DNA of 64,000 bases from Bactericera cockerelli (taxonomy: Eukaryota; Arthropoda; Insecta; Hemiptera; Triozidae): NCBI GenBank assembly GCA_024516035.1, contig CM044956.1:54713533-54777532 (forward strand), read 5' to 3'. Shown here one piece after another: positions 1 through 10,100 of the stretch (its first letter is position 1; the number at the start of each line of letters is the position of its first letter). A program made the position numbers and the translations under genes. Below the pieces are notes generated by a model. That model searched no databases. It was not told the DNA's origin and was given only the letters and a program-made list of their open reading frames with translations.

Positions 1-59
1 CAGTTGATAATGATGAGGAAATGGAATTACTTGAAATCATTAATGAAATGAGAGGCTAA
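1..59 (+). CDS. Possible C-terminal tail of an ORF cut by the window edge
   Basis: One frame is open from the window edge to a TAA at 57-59 and encodes a short acidic tail (DNDEEMELLEIINEMRG). The composition looks coding, but only about 19 codons are visible. The stop lies inside the left terminal repeat of the DUF7869 element, so this could be an older coding sequence into which the element inserted, or chance. Confidence 0.22.
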   Translation, partial: VDNDEEMELLEIINEMRG

Positions 60-68
60 GAGGCAGAC

Positions 69-1249
69 CGGACCAAGTGGTAAAATGGAAAATATTGAGT
101 ATTATACCTCGTTTGAAAGAGCGCGAAAAGATCTATTTTTTTAGATTGGTTGCTAGTTTCTCATCAGTGTTGTATTAAAATTATAGGTGAAAGAAAATGG
201 CTAAGTGTCATTTTAGACCAATTTTCAAAAAGCAGATTGGACCATCTCAAAGGTGTGGACTAACTTTTTTATTTAATGAACTCAGTGGACTATCTTCTAT
301 TAAAACCCATGTTTTCTTTTATTGTACTTTACAAAAAGCAGAGTGGACTATCTATAGAAGCAGAGTGGACCAAGATAACAATAATATTTTGAAAAGTACC
401 TACTTGAGTATTTGTTTCATTTGTGTTATGAAGTTTTTATTATTTTGATAATCAAACTCAAGGGTACCTACCTATCTGAATTATTTCAAAATAAATCAAT
501 TATCTAATCTCCCTGACTCAAGTTCTGTCTAAGTAAACCAAGAAACTTTGGTATCATAGTAAACTTTTTCACAAAGGCAGGTACCTACCAAGAATTTGAA
601 TAAGCTGAAGGTTGGTATTCAAACATTTCAAACCCTGTTCAAGGCAAAAACGAAAATCATATTTTTATTGACCTAGGTATAGTTACCTACTTCGTTACCT
701 ACTAATGACTCTTATGACTTAGTTCAATAAAATAATAATTCATCTTCAAAGAAACTTATTTGTTTCAAAGGATATGGGTATTTTGTATTGAACTCACAAG
801 ACCCAAGACCTATTGTTTCAAAAGGTGAGTAAAAGGGCACATAATAAGTATTAATTTGGTCTCGCTGTAGGATGGTCTCGCTGTAGGACCTTAAACTGAT
901 ACTCCGTCAGCTCTGTCAAGCCAAAGACAATAACATTAATCATTGGCGAAATGCATTACACACATCACTGTCATCCAGCTTTGGACTGTTCATATGATGT
1001 GTAATGTAGGGGGTTACCTCTCTCTAACTATATAGTGAGGGGTGAGGTTAGGAAGGGCATCCACTCGTTAAAACCATTAGCCAAAACCAAATGCCAACCT
1101 CAAAATAGTCACTTTAAAAGGTGACTAAAGGGGGCTGGTGAAAAACACCGACCCTGCTAGAGCGGGAAAAGGTGCAGAAAAAGAAGAAGAAGAATAAGTA
1201 TTAATTATTTTCTTGGTCTCCTTTTAATAAGTTATTGTTTCCTGTTCAT
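69..1249. other. Non-coding left arm of the DUF7869 element
   Basis: Between the left terminal repeat and the coding region I see no convincing gene. At 200-375 there are several TGGACTA/TGGACCA subterminal motifs. At about 1000-1190 there is a repeat-like stretch containing 'gaagggcatccac', reminiscent of LINE or SINE 3' ends. A possible splice acceptor (tgttcatag) ends at 1249 just before the open frame. Confidence 0.4.
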
Positions 1250-1299
1250 AGAAATATATGTGACCAACAAGATAAACAAGGTTGAAGGAGGAAGAGATG

Positions 1300-2110
1300 T
1301 GATGATTTCAAAAGGAGAAAGAGAAGATGTGATTTCAGAAGGAGGAGAAGAAGATGTGATTTCAGAAGGAGGAGAAGAAGATGTGATTTCAGAAGGAGGA
1401 GAAGAAGATGTGATTTCAGAAGGAGGAGAAGAAGATGTGATTTCAGAAGAAGGAAGAGAAGAATATGTGATCTCAGAAGAAAGAGGAGAAGAGATGATCT
1501 CAGAAGAAGGAGGAGAAGAAGATGGGATTTCAGAAGGAAGAGGAGAAGATGTGATTTCAGAAGGAGGAGAAGAATATGTGATCTCAGAAGAAAGAGGAGA
1601 AAAGATGATCTCAGAAGAAGGAAGAGAAGAATATATTGTGATCTCAGAAGAAAGAGGAGAAGAGATGATCTCAGAAGAAGGAAGAGAAGAATATGTGATC
1701 TCAGAAGAAAGAGGAGAAGAGATGATCTCAGAAGAAGGAAGAGAAGAATATGTGATCTCAGAAGGAAGAGGAGAAGAGATGATCTCAGAAGAAGGAGGAG
1801 AAGAATATGTGATCTCAGAAGAAAGAGGAGAAGAGATGATCTCAGAAGAAGGAAGAGAAGAATATGTGATCTCAGAAGAAAGAGGAGAAGAGATGATCTC
1901 AGAAGAAGGAGGAGAAGAATATGTGATCTCAGAAGAAAGAGGAGAAGAGATGATCTCAGAAGAAGGAGGAGAAGAATATGTGATCTCAGAAGAAAGAGGA
2001 GAAGAGATGATCTCAGGAGAAGGAGGAGAAGAATATGTGATCTCAGAAGAAAGAGGAGAAGAGATGATCTCAGGAGAAGAAGAAAATAATATGATCTCAG
2101 AAGAAGGAGG
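1300..2110 (+). repeat. Coding minisatellite, Glu/Gly/Ile/Ser repeats
   Basis: An array of purine-rich units built on gaagaaggaggagaagaat and gtgatctcagaagaaagagg forms the N-terminal part of the DUF7869 ORF. Units come in a 24-base type (VISEGGEED) and longer alternating types (EEYVISEERGEEMISEEG). Because units are multiples of three, the reverse strand is also open; that antisense frame is a by-product. Confidence 0.85.
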
Positions 2111-4429
2111 AGGAGGAGAAGAGAAAGGGATCCACGGGATCCACATAGTTGAGACAGATGACATTATGGACAGAATAGATTCCTTTGTGGCTTTTAACAA
2201 TATCATGGGTATTGACGTAACAACCGAGGAGTTGTCTACAAGTGAACAAGAAATAATATTGAATACAGTCAATACAGAGCTCAATGAAACAAGACCGCCA
2301 AGATCTTTAAGTCCACTTGTTTTTGTAGTAGAACCGAATTATGCACAAAATCCTTTGCCAACGTCTCCTGAAAACCTGTACGAAGGTCAAGAAGTTGAAA
2401 CTAATGATTCCAATGATAATACAGTTAGAAAGAAGGCTAAGAAAGGGTGTGCCAACCCAAATACATGGAAGAGGAATCTAAAAAGTCAAGCTATTCTGCA
2501 GGGAAAAGGGAAGAAGTGTAAAACAAGAGACTGTGAATGTGCTTTGAAATGTTCAGAAAAGATTTCTATTCAACAACGAAAGAAACTTTTCCGACTCTTT
2601 TACGATAAAAAGTCCTGGAGTGAGCAAACAGCATGTATTGTTGGATCAGTGAAACAAGTCGAAAAAAACAAGAATACAGTTGGACATCCATCTAGAAGAG
2701 AAAGGACAAGGTACTATTATCTGAAGGATTTATTAGGAAATGATGTAAGAGTGTGTAAACAATTCTATCGAGACACTATGGATGTATCATGCGGCCGCAT
2801 TGATAGGGCATTGAAAAATGCAAGTGTTGATGGAGTTGCCAGACCAGACATGAGAGGCAAACACGAGCCGGGAAACAAACGACCATCTGAAGATGTAATA
2901 GGAGTCATGGATTTTATATCACGGTTTCCTACCTACAAATCTCACTACACTCGAGAACACAATCCTCATAAGACTTTCTTTGCTCCAGGGCTATGCATTG
3001 CAAAACTCTACAAGTTGTATTGTAAAGAATTTCGTGAGTTAGGAAAAATTCCTGTCAGTACGTTCGTATTCTCTGATGTATTCAAGAAAAAATTTAACAT
3101 TGGATTTCATGCTCCACAAAAAGATACATGTAAGACATGTGATGAGTATGATGTAAAAATCAAAAGTAGTGCATCCAACAGTAATGAGAAAGCTGCACTT
3201 GAATCAGGAAGAGAAACGCATCACATGAATGTCGAAATAACACAAAAACTATATTCAAGCGACAAAAAGAAGACTAATGAGACTACAATAACTTTTGATC
3301 TCATGAAGACCTTACCAACTCCTCTGCTTACAACAGGTCTAGTGTATTACAAACGGCAACTTTGGACATTTTGCCTAGGTATTCATGATTCAGGAAAGAA
3401 AAATGGATTCATGCAAGTATGGGATGAAACCCAAGCATCACGTGGGCCATGCGAAATTGCATCCGGCTTATTAAAATATTTCAAAACAAATCCGCCAGAG
3501 AGAACAATAAATGCTTGGAGTGACGCTTGCGGAGGCCAAAACAGGAATATTTATATGGCAATATTTTGGTTGTACCTAGTAGAAAACTTTGATGTTGATG
3601 TGATTCGCCATAAATTCTTTGTAAGTGGACACAGCTATAACGATGCTGATAAAGACTTTGGGATAGTCGAGAAAAGAAAGCCAGAAAGAGGAGTGTATCT
3701 CCCAGAACAGTGGGCTGATGTGATTAGAGAAGCATCCCTTCATAGTTACACAGATGAAAATGGAAGATTTCTTGAACTTCAAACAACTGATGAATAAAAT
3801 TGTACACCGCAAGCTTGATCAAGCCGGAGAAAAAGTAAAATGGCTCAAGATCATGCTAATTGAAATCAGGAAAGGGAATCCCCTGACATTGTTCTTCAAA
3901 TACTCGCATTCAGAAGAGGAGCCCTACCGTCAACTTAACTTGTGCAAGAAACAATCAAGAAAATCTGAACATAATGTGAGCCTAGCTGATGTGCACCTGA
4001 ATATTTTGAATGAAAATCCTGTAAAGCTAGCACCAGCTAAGGTAATAATAATTTTATTATGAATGAATAGTTAATTTTGACTATTTCAAAGGTAATTGAG
4101 GATAAAATATCTGCCTCAGCTGGGGTTCGAACCCGCGCCATCTAGATTACCAGTCGGACGCTCTAATCTTTCAGGTACCGAGGCAGACAAGTGCACTTGA
4201 AAATGTTCAAGAATACCGTGGTTAATGTTTAGAAACACCTATTTATTGTTTCTATTGTTATGTACAACTTTTTTATGTTTTGGTCTTTTTATAGGTCACA
4301 GATCTCCAGTCACTGCTGGAATATATACCTCCAGCATACCAAAACTTCTATCGCGAACTGGCAATTTCTGAAGTAGAACTAGAGGATACAGTTCCCACTG
4401 ACGAAGAAGACGATATCAACTTCAACTAA
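1302..4429 (+). CDS. DUF7869-type protein with acidic repeat N-terminus; one frame break
   Basis: The first in-frame ATG is at 1302; the frame is open from a possible splice acceptor at 1249. Residues 1 to about 270 are a low-complexity array of Glu/Gly/Ile-Ser repeats. A Lys- and Cys-rich stretch (KTRDCECALKC) follows, then a conserved part with CKTCDEYD, TFDLMKTLPTP, SDACGGQNRN and HSYNDADKDFG. I recognise that part as the DUF7869 type common in arthropods and cnidarians. The spaced Asp residues would suit an RNase H-like DDE fold, which is inference. The frame stops at 3795-3797, but the family-like continuation (DFLNFKQLMNKIVHRK) runs in the +1 frame to 4041, so one base was gained or two lost near 3755-3782. 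A GT-AG intron at 4042-4294 joins in phase to a 45-codon last exon (4295-4429) ending DEEDDINFN. It is either a recent pseudogene or carries a sequence error. Confidence 0.7.
4112..4185 (-). repeat. tRNA-like relic in the last intron of the DUF7869 gene
   Basis: Read on the minus strand, this is 74 bases with a closing acceptor-like stem (TGCCTCG with TGAGGCA) and a good B box (GGTTCGAACCC). The anticodon arm is poorly paired and no CCA or terminator context is evident. It is best taken as a SINE head or tRNA pseudogene, not a working tRNA. Confidence 0.5.
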
Positions 4430-4469
4430 ATCATGCCTCCAGATGGTGCAATCTAAGGTAAGAGGTAAC

Positions 4470-4580
4470 CTTCATAACGTCTCTAACGCATTGAATACAC
4501 CAGTTCTTGTCAGATCACTGAAGTTAAGCAACGTTGAGCATGGGTACTCAAGATATTAGATTACCGTAGGTAGAACCTAC
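4470..4580 (+). pseudogene. 5S rRNA-like sequence
   Basis: The stretch follows the order of metazoan 5S rRNA: a 'gcattgaatacaccagttct' segment, then 'cagatcactgaagttaagca' (which contains the internal box A), then 'catgggtactcaagata' and 'ttaccgtaggtagaacc'. Several positions differ from a functional gene and no T-run terminator follows. It is a 5S pseudogene or the head of a 5S-derived SINE. Confidence 0.65.
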
Positions 4581-4599
4581 AAAAACAAAACTTTCATCT

Positions 4600-4862
4600 C
4601 TATATATTCTCTATTATATAAATGTCAAAATGATGACTCACTCACTGACTGACTGACTGATCGCTCTGTAGCCCAAACCGCTATAGTTAGAGAGCTGAAA
4701 TTTGGACACAATATCCTTTTGGTATTGAATACGTGCAATAAGAAAGGATTTTGCGAAACTCCCAACGGTTTCCAAGATAGAGCCAAAAAACCGGTAACGG
4801 CTATGCCTTAGATCAATGTGGCCATGCCTTAGCCACGCGAAGCTGGCGAAGCTTGCTTGCAT
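4600..4862 (-). repeat. Interspersed repeat I, copy 1
   Basis: On the minus strand it runs from 'gaagcttcgccagc...', through 'cggtttgggct' and 'tagagcgatcagtcagtc', to 'tgacatttatata'. A second copy in the opposite orientation lies at 34375-34645. The repeated (tcag)n and the AT-rich end look like an element terminus. I cannot assign a superfamily. Confidence 0.6.
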
Positions 4863-5034
4863 TTTAATAAATAACTGTAGGTATAATCATAATAAACATA
4901 TTAATCATTTTTGATCTGATTTCAGGTTACCTATATCTACTGACTTCTTCGAAGCATTATCAAAGGGAGCAAGGAAATCCAGTGATACCTTATTCAATGT
5001 CGGTCGGTAAAACTGGACTAACTTGTTCAAATAT

Positions 5035-5292
5035 GGACCAACTGGCGGACTATCTGATATTCCTAAAAAAGCAGAGCGGTGTCTCATTTTTTGTCGTTTA
5101 AAAGTGGACTAACTAGTTTTCTGCTAAAACAAATGTGGACCAACTGGCGGACTATCTGATATTCCTAAAAAAGCAGAGCGGTGTCTCATTTTTTGTCGTT
5201 TAAAAGTGGACTAACTAGTTTTCTGCTGAAACAAATATGGACCAACTGGCGGACTATCTGATATTCCTCAAAAAGCAGAGCGATGTCTCATC
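5035..5292 (+). repeat. 102 bp subterminal tandem repeat
   Basis: Units starting 'ggaccaactggcggactatc' begin at 5035, 5137 and 5239 (102 bp spacing, two full copies and a partial third). Each holds GTGGACTAAC and GGACTATC motifs also present near the left end, so these are candidate transposase-binding sites of the enclosing element. Confidence 0.8.
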
Positions 5293-5511
5293 TTTAACCG
5301 TTTATAACTTTAAATCAACAATAATAAATCCAAAGAAGTTTGTTTCAAAAAATTTTTGCATCTCTTTTCTTTCAAAAAAATCCAACTTTGTTATTTTAGG
5401 GTAAATACAGCCTGAGCAGCAACTCTTGAACTTTAACTCCATTTATCTCGAAACGCTTTTTTTGCAGATAGTCCACTCTGCCTCTTAGCCTCTCAAATGT
5501 TATTTTGTTCT

Positions 5512-5740
5512 TTCATTCTTTGAGGCCGGTGTCAATGGCACATTGATTCTTGTAGTATCACCAAAGTTAAGCAATGCCCACTGAGGTGAAGATTTTGTGA
5601 TGCTTGCATTCAGGTCCAACCCAGGCTGGGTGAAGTTAATGTGGGTACCTAGCAGGTTTGTGATTTTCCTGCAAATGGAGTGTAACACCCCTGTTGTGAT
5701 ATGACCATGCAGTTGAAAGTGACATTAAAATCAAAAAAAT
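5512..5740 (+). mobile_element. 5S-rRNA-headed SINE (SINE3-like)
   Basis: The head 'gtatcaccaaagttaagcaa' matches the 5S rRNA box A region. It is followed by the shared domain 'cccaggctgggtgaagttaa', then 'tttgtgattttcctgcaaatggag', and a short A/T tail. Related copies lie at 43432-43640 and 44240-44490 on the minus strand. Confidence 0.65.
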
Positions 5741-6589
5741 ATCATTATATGGGTTGTATTTTAGACCACTTACCGACTTATTTACTTTAGGGCTGCTAGG
5801 GCATAAAGTTCCATGTGGGTTTTCAACTTTTCAATTTGGGTTTCGATCACAATTTCACACTGTTGTAAAAGGACAGTGATGAGTGAACATTTACTTCTTT
5901 TTTATTTATTTTAATATTTTAATTGCAATTAAAATCAATTCATCAAAATTAAAAAAGTGTTAAATTAAACTGATTTTTGAAAAAATGTTTATTTTTAAAA
6001 CACCCGCCAACTTCTTTATTTATAAAATTCAAAATTCATAAGGATTTTTTTGAGCGCGAATTTTTAAAAAAAATTATAAGTTTTAATAAATTAAAGGGGT
6101 TCGTAATTACTGAATTGCGATGCTGGCTGTGGCCTTCCGGGCTGGGTGAGGTTGGTTAATGTGGGTAGCATGTTTGTGAGTTTCCTGCGAATGGAGACAC
6201 CCCCGTTATGTATGACCATACATTTGAAAAACATCGTTTAAGTCTATTAAAACAAACTGACCCAACCTAGGTTGGGTGAGGTTGATGTGGCTAGCAGGTT
6301 TGTGAGTTTCCTGCAAATGGAGGGTAATAAACCGATCTCGAGATGACCTATCTCTTAAATGGAAAGTGAAACCACCTGTTAATAATAGTAAATTCAGTTG
6401 TGATTTTCATAATCATTCATTAAATTATTTTAAATTTCAGATAAATAATTGGTCAAAGCATACAGTTCTGAGCTTCAGCAGTTGCAGAGGCTATAGTGAC
6501 ACAGACAATTCTTGGATCCACTAGTTATCTCTAGCATCCAAGTTCTGTAAGTATTCCACTTTAATTCAGCATTGAAGTTCCTACGTACA
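5741..6589. other. Intergenic, SINE tail fragments only
   Basis: No gene is supported. Two fragments of the 'gctgggtgaggttaatgtgg' SINE tail lie at about 6133-6240 and 6262-6375; the rest is AT-rich sequence without recognisable features. Confidence 0.5.
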
Positions 6590-6726
6590 CTTAGGATGGA
6601 ATTAATAGATGTGTTTGTAACACCTCTTTGGCTCTAAGTCATGGATTGCGTACTGTGTAAGATAGGGAAAACCGACGCTTAGCAATGACTTGCGTTATAG
6701 AAATTGTCTAATAATTTTGCCCTTAG
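6590..6726 (+). mobile_element. MITE family K, copy 1
   Basis: A short element of about 137 bp resembles the better-preserved copy at 17522-17658. It begins near 'cttaggatggaattaatag' and ends 'gtctaataattttgccctta'. The centre carries the family motif of a 'gtgtaagatagggaaaac' type. Confidence 0.65.
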
Positions 6727-6975
6727 TATTTTTTAACTTGAGTATTGCATGAAACCCCCTTGAGGAATTATGGTATATTTGTAGTTTAGACAGCAAGTAA
6801 TTTTTGGCCCAAATGAGGTAGCAGCTGCTGTCAAGACAAGTTCCTGTTAAAGACAACACTATGGATTCAGTACTATACATTATAGACAAGTTTGAATCAG
6901 TTTTTACATTTCTCATTTATACATTATGGCTCAATTCTAGACTTAATTCCACAGAGGTATTATGTCTATTTATGT

Positions 6976-7050
6976 TTAGGGCAAAATTAATAGACAAATT
7001 CTATATCTTAAGTCATTGCTAAGTGTCAGTTTTCCCTATCTTACACAGTA
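6976..7050 (+). mobile_element. MITE family K, left half, interrupted by the LINE
   Basis: It starts 'tttagggcaaaattaataga' and stops at the 21 bp target duplication. The right half continues at 12508-12580. The LINE at 7051-12507 therefore inserted into this MITE. Confidence 0.8.
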
Positions 7051-7156
7051 TGCAAAAGAAATTGGTATTGGTATTGGTAAAGGTAGGGCTATCGGCTACG
7101 AAAGCTCTTTGTCACTGCGACCTTAGATAGATCTTTTGTGACATGCCCATGTTATT

Positions 7157-10100
7157 CTAAAAGAGATCTAAGCTTTTAATATAGCTTAAGATTCTTTTAG
7201 GACTGATTTCATTGACTTCTTTAGGTGTTAGAGTCAGCCTTGAGAAGTGTTTCAGTCGGGTGTGAGAGGCTGCTCCACATTCACAGAGAATGTGTTTTGC
7301 TGTCTCTGGGGCCTCTTCACAGAGACGGCACTTTGCGTCTTGAGCAATACCCATCTTGTTGAGATGGTAGTTGAGGCTACAATGGCCTGTTAGAAAGCCA
7401 GTAAGGATTCTTAATTCCTCTTTGCTCAGACAGAGCATTTCTTTTGCTCTTTTAGGCGAGTGAGTTATGAACATTTTCGCCTGTCTGTGACCGGCAATGT
7501 TGGTCCAATGATGGACCTTCATTTGGTTCTCCCATTGCCTGATTTCCATTTGGAGGTGGCTTTTTGAAACGCCACAAAATGGTTCAGGGCCAATAAAAGG
7601 TAATGAAGTACCCTTTTTGGCTAGTTCGTCGGCATTTTCATTGCCTACAATGCCTTCGTGGCCAGGAACCCATGTAATAGTTACATGATTATCCTTTGCT
7701 AGAAGCTTGAGTGTTTCCAGACATTCCCAAGTTAGCTTTGACTCAAAAGAGTAGGAGCTTAGAGCCTTGATAGCTGCTTGGCTGTCTGAAATAATATTGA
7801 TGTGAGCACCCTTTTGACCTTTTTTAAGGTTCAACTGAGCACAAAATAAGATGGCATAGACTTCCCCTTGATAAACGGTGGGGTATTTTCCTAGAGCTTT
7901 TCGGGCCTTACAGTTTGGCCCGTAGACTCCTATTCCAGTCTTTCCATTTAGTTTTGAGGCATCTGTGTACCAGTTTAATGATTTCTGGTGACTAAGACCT
8001 CTAATATCCCAGTTTTCACGATTTGGGATATTTACTTTGAACGGAAGTTCAAAGTTAAGTCTCATCGGCATTGAATCCGATAAAGATGTGGTCATTGGAT
8101 CCCAGGGTATTTCGCTTAAAATACCTAGATGACCCACCAGGTTACCTGGCTTTAGTTGTTTTGTCATACTTAGCCTGAGGGCATTGACCATTGCATCCTT
8201 TTTTATATGAAGATAAAGAGGGATGATGTCAAGCATAGCCTCCATGGCTGCAGTAGGACAGGTGCTCATAGCACCGGTGATACCAAGACAGGCTAGCCGT
8301 TGAATCTTTTGGATCACGGTTTGGGCCGTCTTTTCTTTTGTTTTTGGCCACCAAACCAATGAGGCATAGGTGACCATAGGTCTGATGATTGCCAAATAAG
8401 ACCAATGGATCATATGTGGCTTGAGACCCCAAGTTCGTCCGAAGAGCCTGCGGCATGTGAAAGTTGCCACTGTGGCTTTCTTAGAAATCTTTTCAAGATG
8501 TTTATTCCAATTCAGTCGGTGATCTAGGGTGACCCCTAAATATTTGACGTCCTTGGAAAGTTCAATTGTTGTACCGCCTAAGGTAGGAGCTTTAATATTA
8601 AGCTTCAGTTTCTTAGTAAACGGTACAATGGTTGTTTTGCTCGGGTTAATACTAAGCCCGTTAGCTTGACACCATCTCATTGTTTTATTTAAGGCAGATT
8701 GCATGAGGTCAGAGAGGACCTCTTCATGTTTGCCTCTGATGATAATTACTAGATCATCTGCGTAGCCTATGGTTTCGTACCCATTATCAGTGAGTAGATT
8801 AAGGAGATCGTCAACTACCATAGACCACAGAAGTGGGGACATTACTCCTCCTTGAGGACATCCTCTAGTGGCTTTAATAGTGACTTTTTCCTTACCTAGG
8901 CTAGCCGTTGTGAGACGGCTTTGTAGCATGGATGTTATCCAGCTTGCGATTTTAGGTTCGAGACCTTTGTTAATGGCAGCTCTTTGTATAGAATCATATG
9001 AGGTGTTATCAAAGGCACCCTCTATATCGATAAATGTTACTAGAGCTATTTCTTTGTCCACCAGCGTCTTCTCTAGTATATGAACTAGAGTATGCAGAGC
9101 TGTCGTTGTGGATTTGCCTTTTTGATAGGCAAATTGGTATCTATGAAGCGGATGTCTTGAGGACAAAAAGCTTCTGATGTACAAGTCAAGTACTTTTTCC
9201 ATGCTTTTCAGCAGGAAAGAGCTTAAGCTAATTGGTCTCCAAGATTTGGGTAGGTCACTAGGACGCTTTCCCGCCTTTGGAATAAAGACCACATTAACTT
9301 TTCTCCAGGTTTTCGGTATATAACCGTGGGTGAAACTTTTAATAAAAATCCTGGTGAGAATAGGTATGATTGCATCGATGCAATGATGCATCAGAGCGGG
9401 GAAAATACCATCTCCACCTGGAGATTTATAAGGTTTAAATGAGCAAACTGCCCATTTGACCTTATTGATACAGAAAATTTTGCTTGCAAGGTTTTCTGTT
9501 CTATAGGTAGGCTGCATAAAATGAGACCTTTCCTGTAGTTCGAAAACGTGATTTGCAGGTAGAGTGACGGAGTCTGGGAAGTGAGTACTTAACAGTAACT
9601 CTAAAGTTTCCCGACTACTTTCTGTATATTTGCCATCCTTGTTCAGGAGGAAACCGAGACCATTTGAATGGTCTTTTGCAAGGACTTTTTGGAGGCGGGC
9701 TGTTGTAGGCTGACTATTTATGCCTTCGCAAAAGCTTCTCCAAGTCCTACGCTTAGATTTCCGAATTTCTGAATTGTATTTGGTCAGGGCTTCTTTATAT
9801 GGTTCCCAATCACCTGATTTTTTAGCTCTGTTAAAGAGCTTGCGAGAGAGCTTTTTTAATTTATCTAACTCTTTGTTCCACCACGGCACTTTGCGAGTAG
9901 CAATTTTCCGTTTAAGTGGACATGAGCTTTCATAAGATGAAATCAAAGCAGCCCTAAGTTTTGAAGAGACGTCTTCTAAATCATCTATTGATTCGATATT
10001 AGAATTGAGTTCTTCAACCTTGGATTTTACGAGGCTTTCATATAGCCTCCAATCTGTTAGTTTTGGAACTCTAGTCTCTTCGACAATGGATCCCTCTATC

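Larger units (their letters stand above)
50..5494. mobile_element. Candidate TIR DNA transposon carrying a DUF7869 gene
   Basis: An 18-base sequence at 50-67 (GAGAGGCTAAGAGGCAGA) recurs as its reverse complement at 5477-5494; a T outside both copies could extend it to 19. AAAT flanks both ends (46-49 and 5495-5498), a possible 4 bp target-site duplication. Inside both ends lie repeated GTGGACTA/GTGGACCA motifs: at about 210-375 on the left, and at 4990-5290 and 5468-5480 on the right. The only long ORF inside is the DUF7869 gene. The inverted repeats are direct observation; that the enclosed protein is the transposase is inference. The element also holds a tRNA-like relic, a 5S-like relic and another repeat, so it is not young. 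Confidence 0.55.

Noticed and set aside
1232..2284. 350-codon Ser/Pro-rich minus-strand frame
   Set aside because: It is the antisense of the coding minisatellite; the codon-length repeats keep both strands open and it has no independent motif.
4112..4185. Functional tRNA gene
   Set aside because: The anticodon stem is poorly paired and no terminator follows; treated as a tRNA-like relic.
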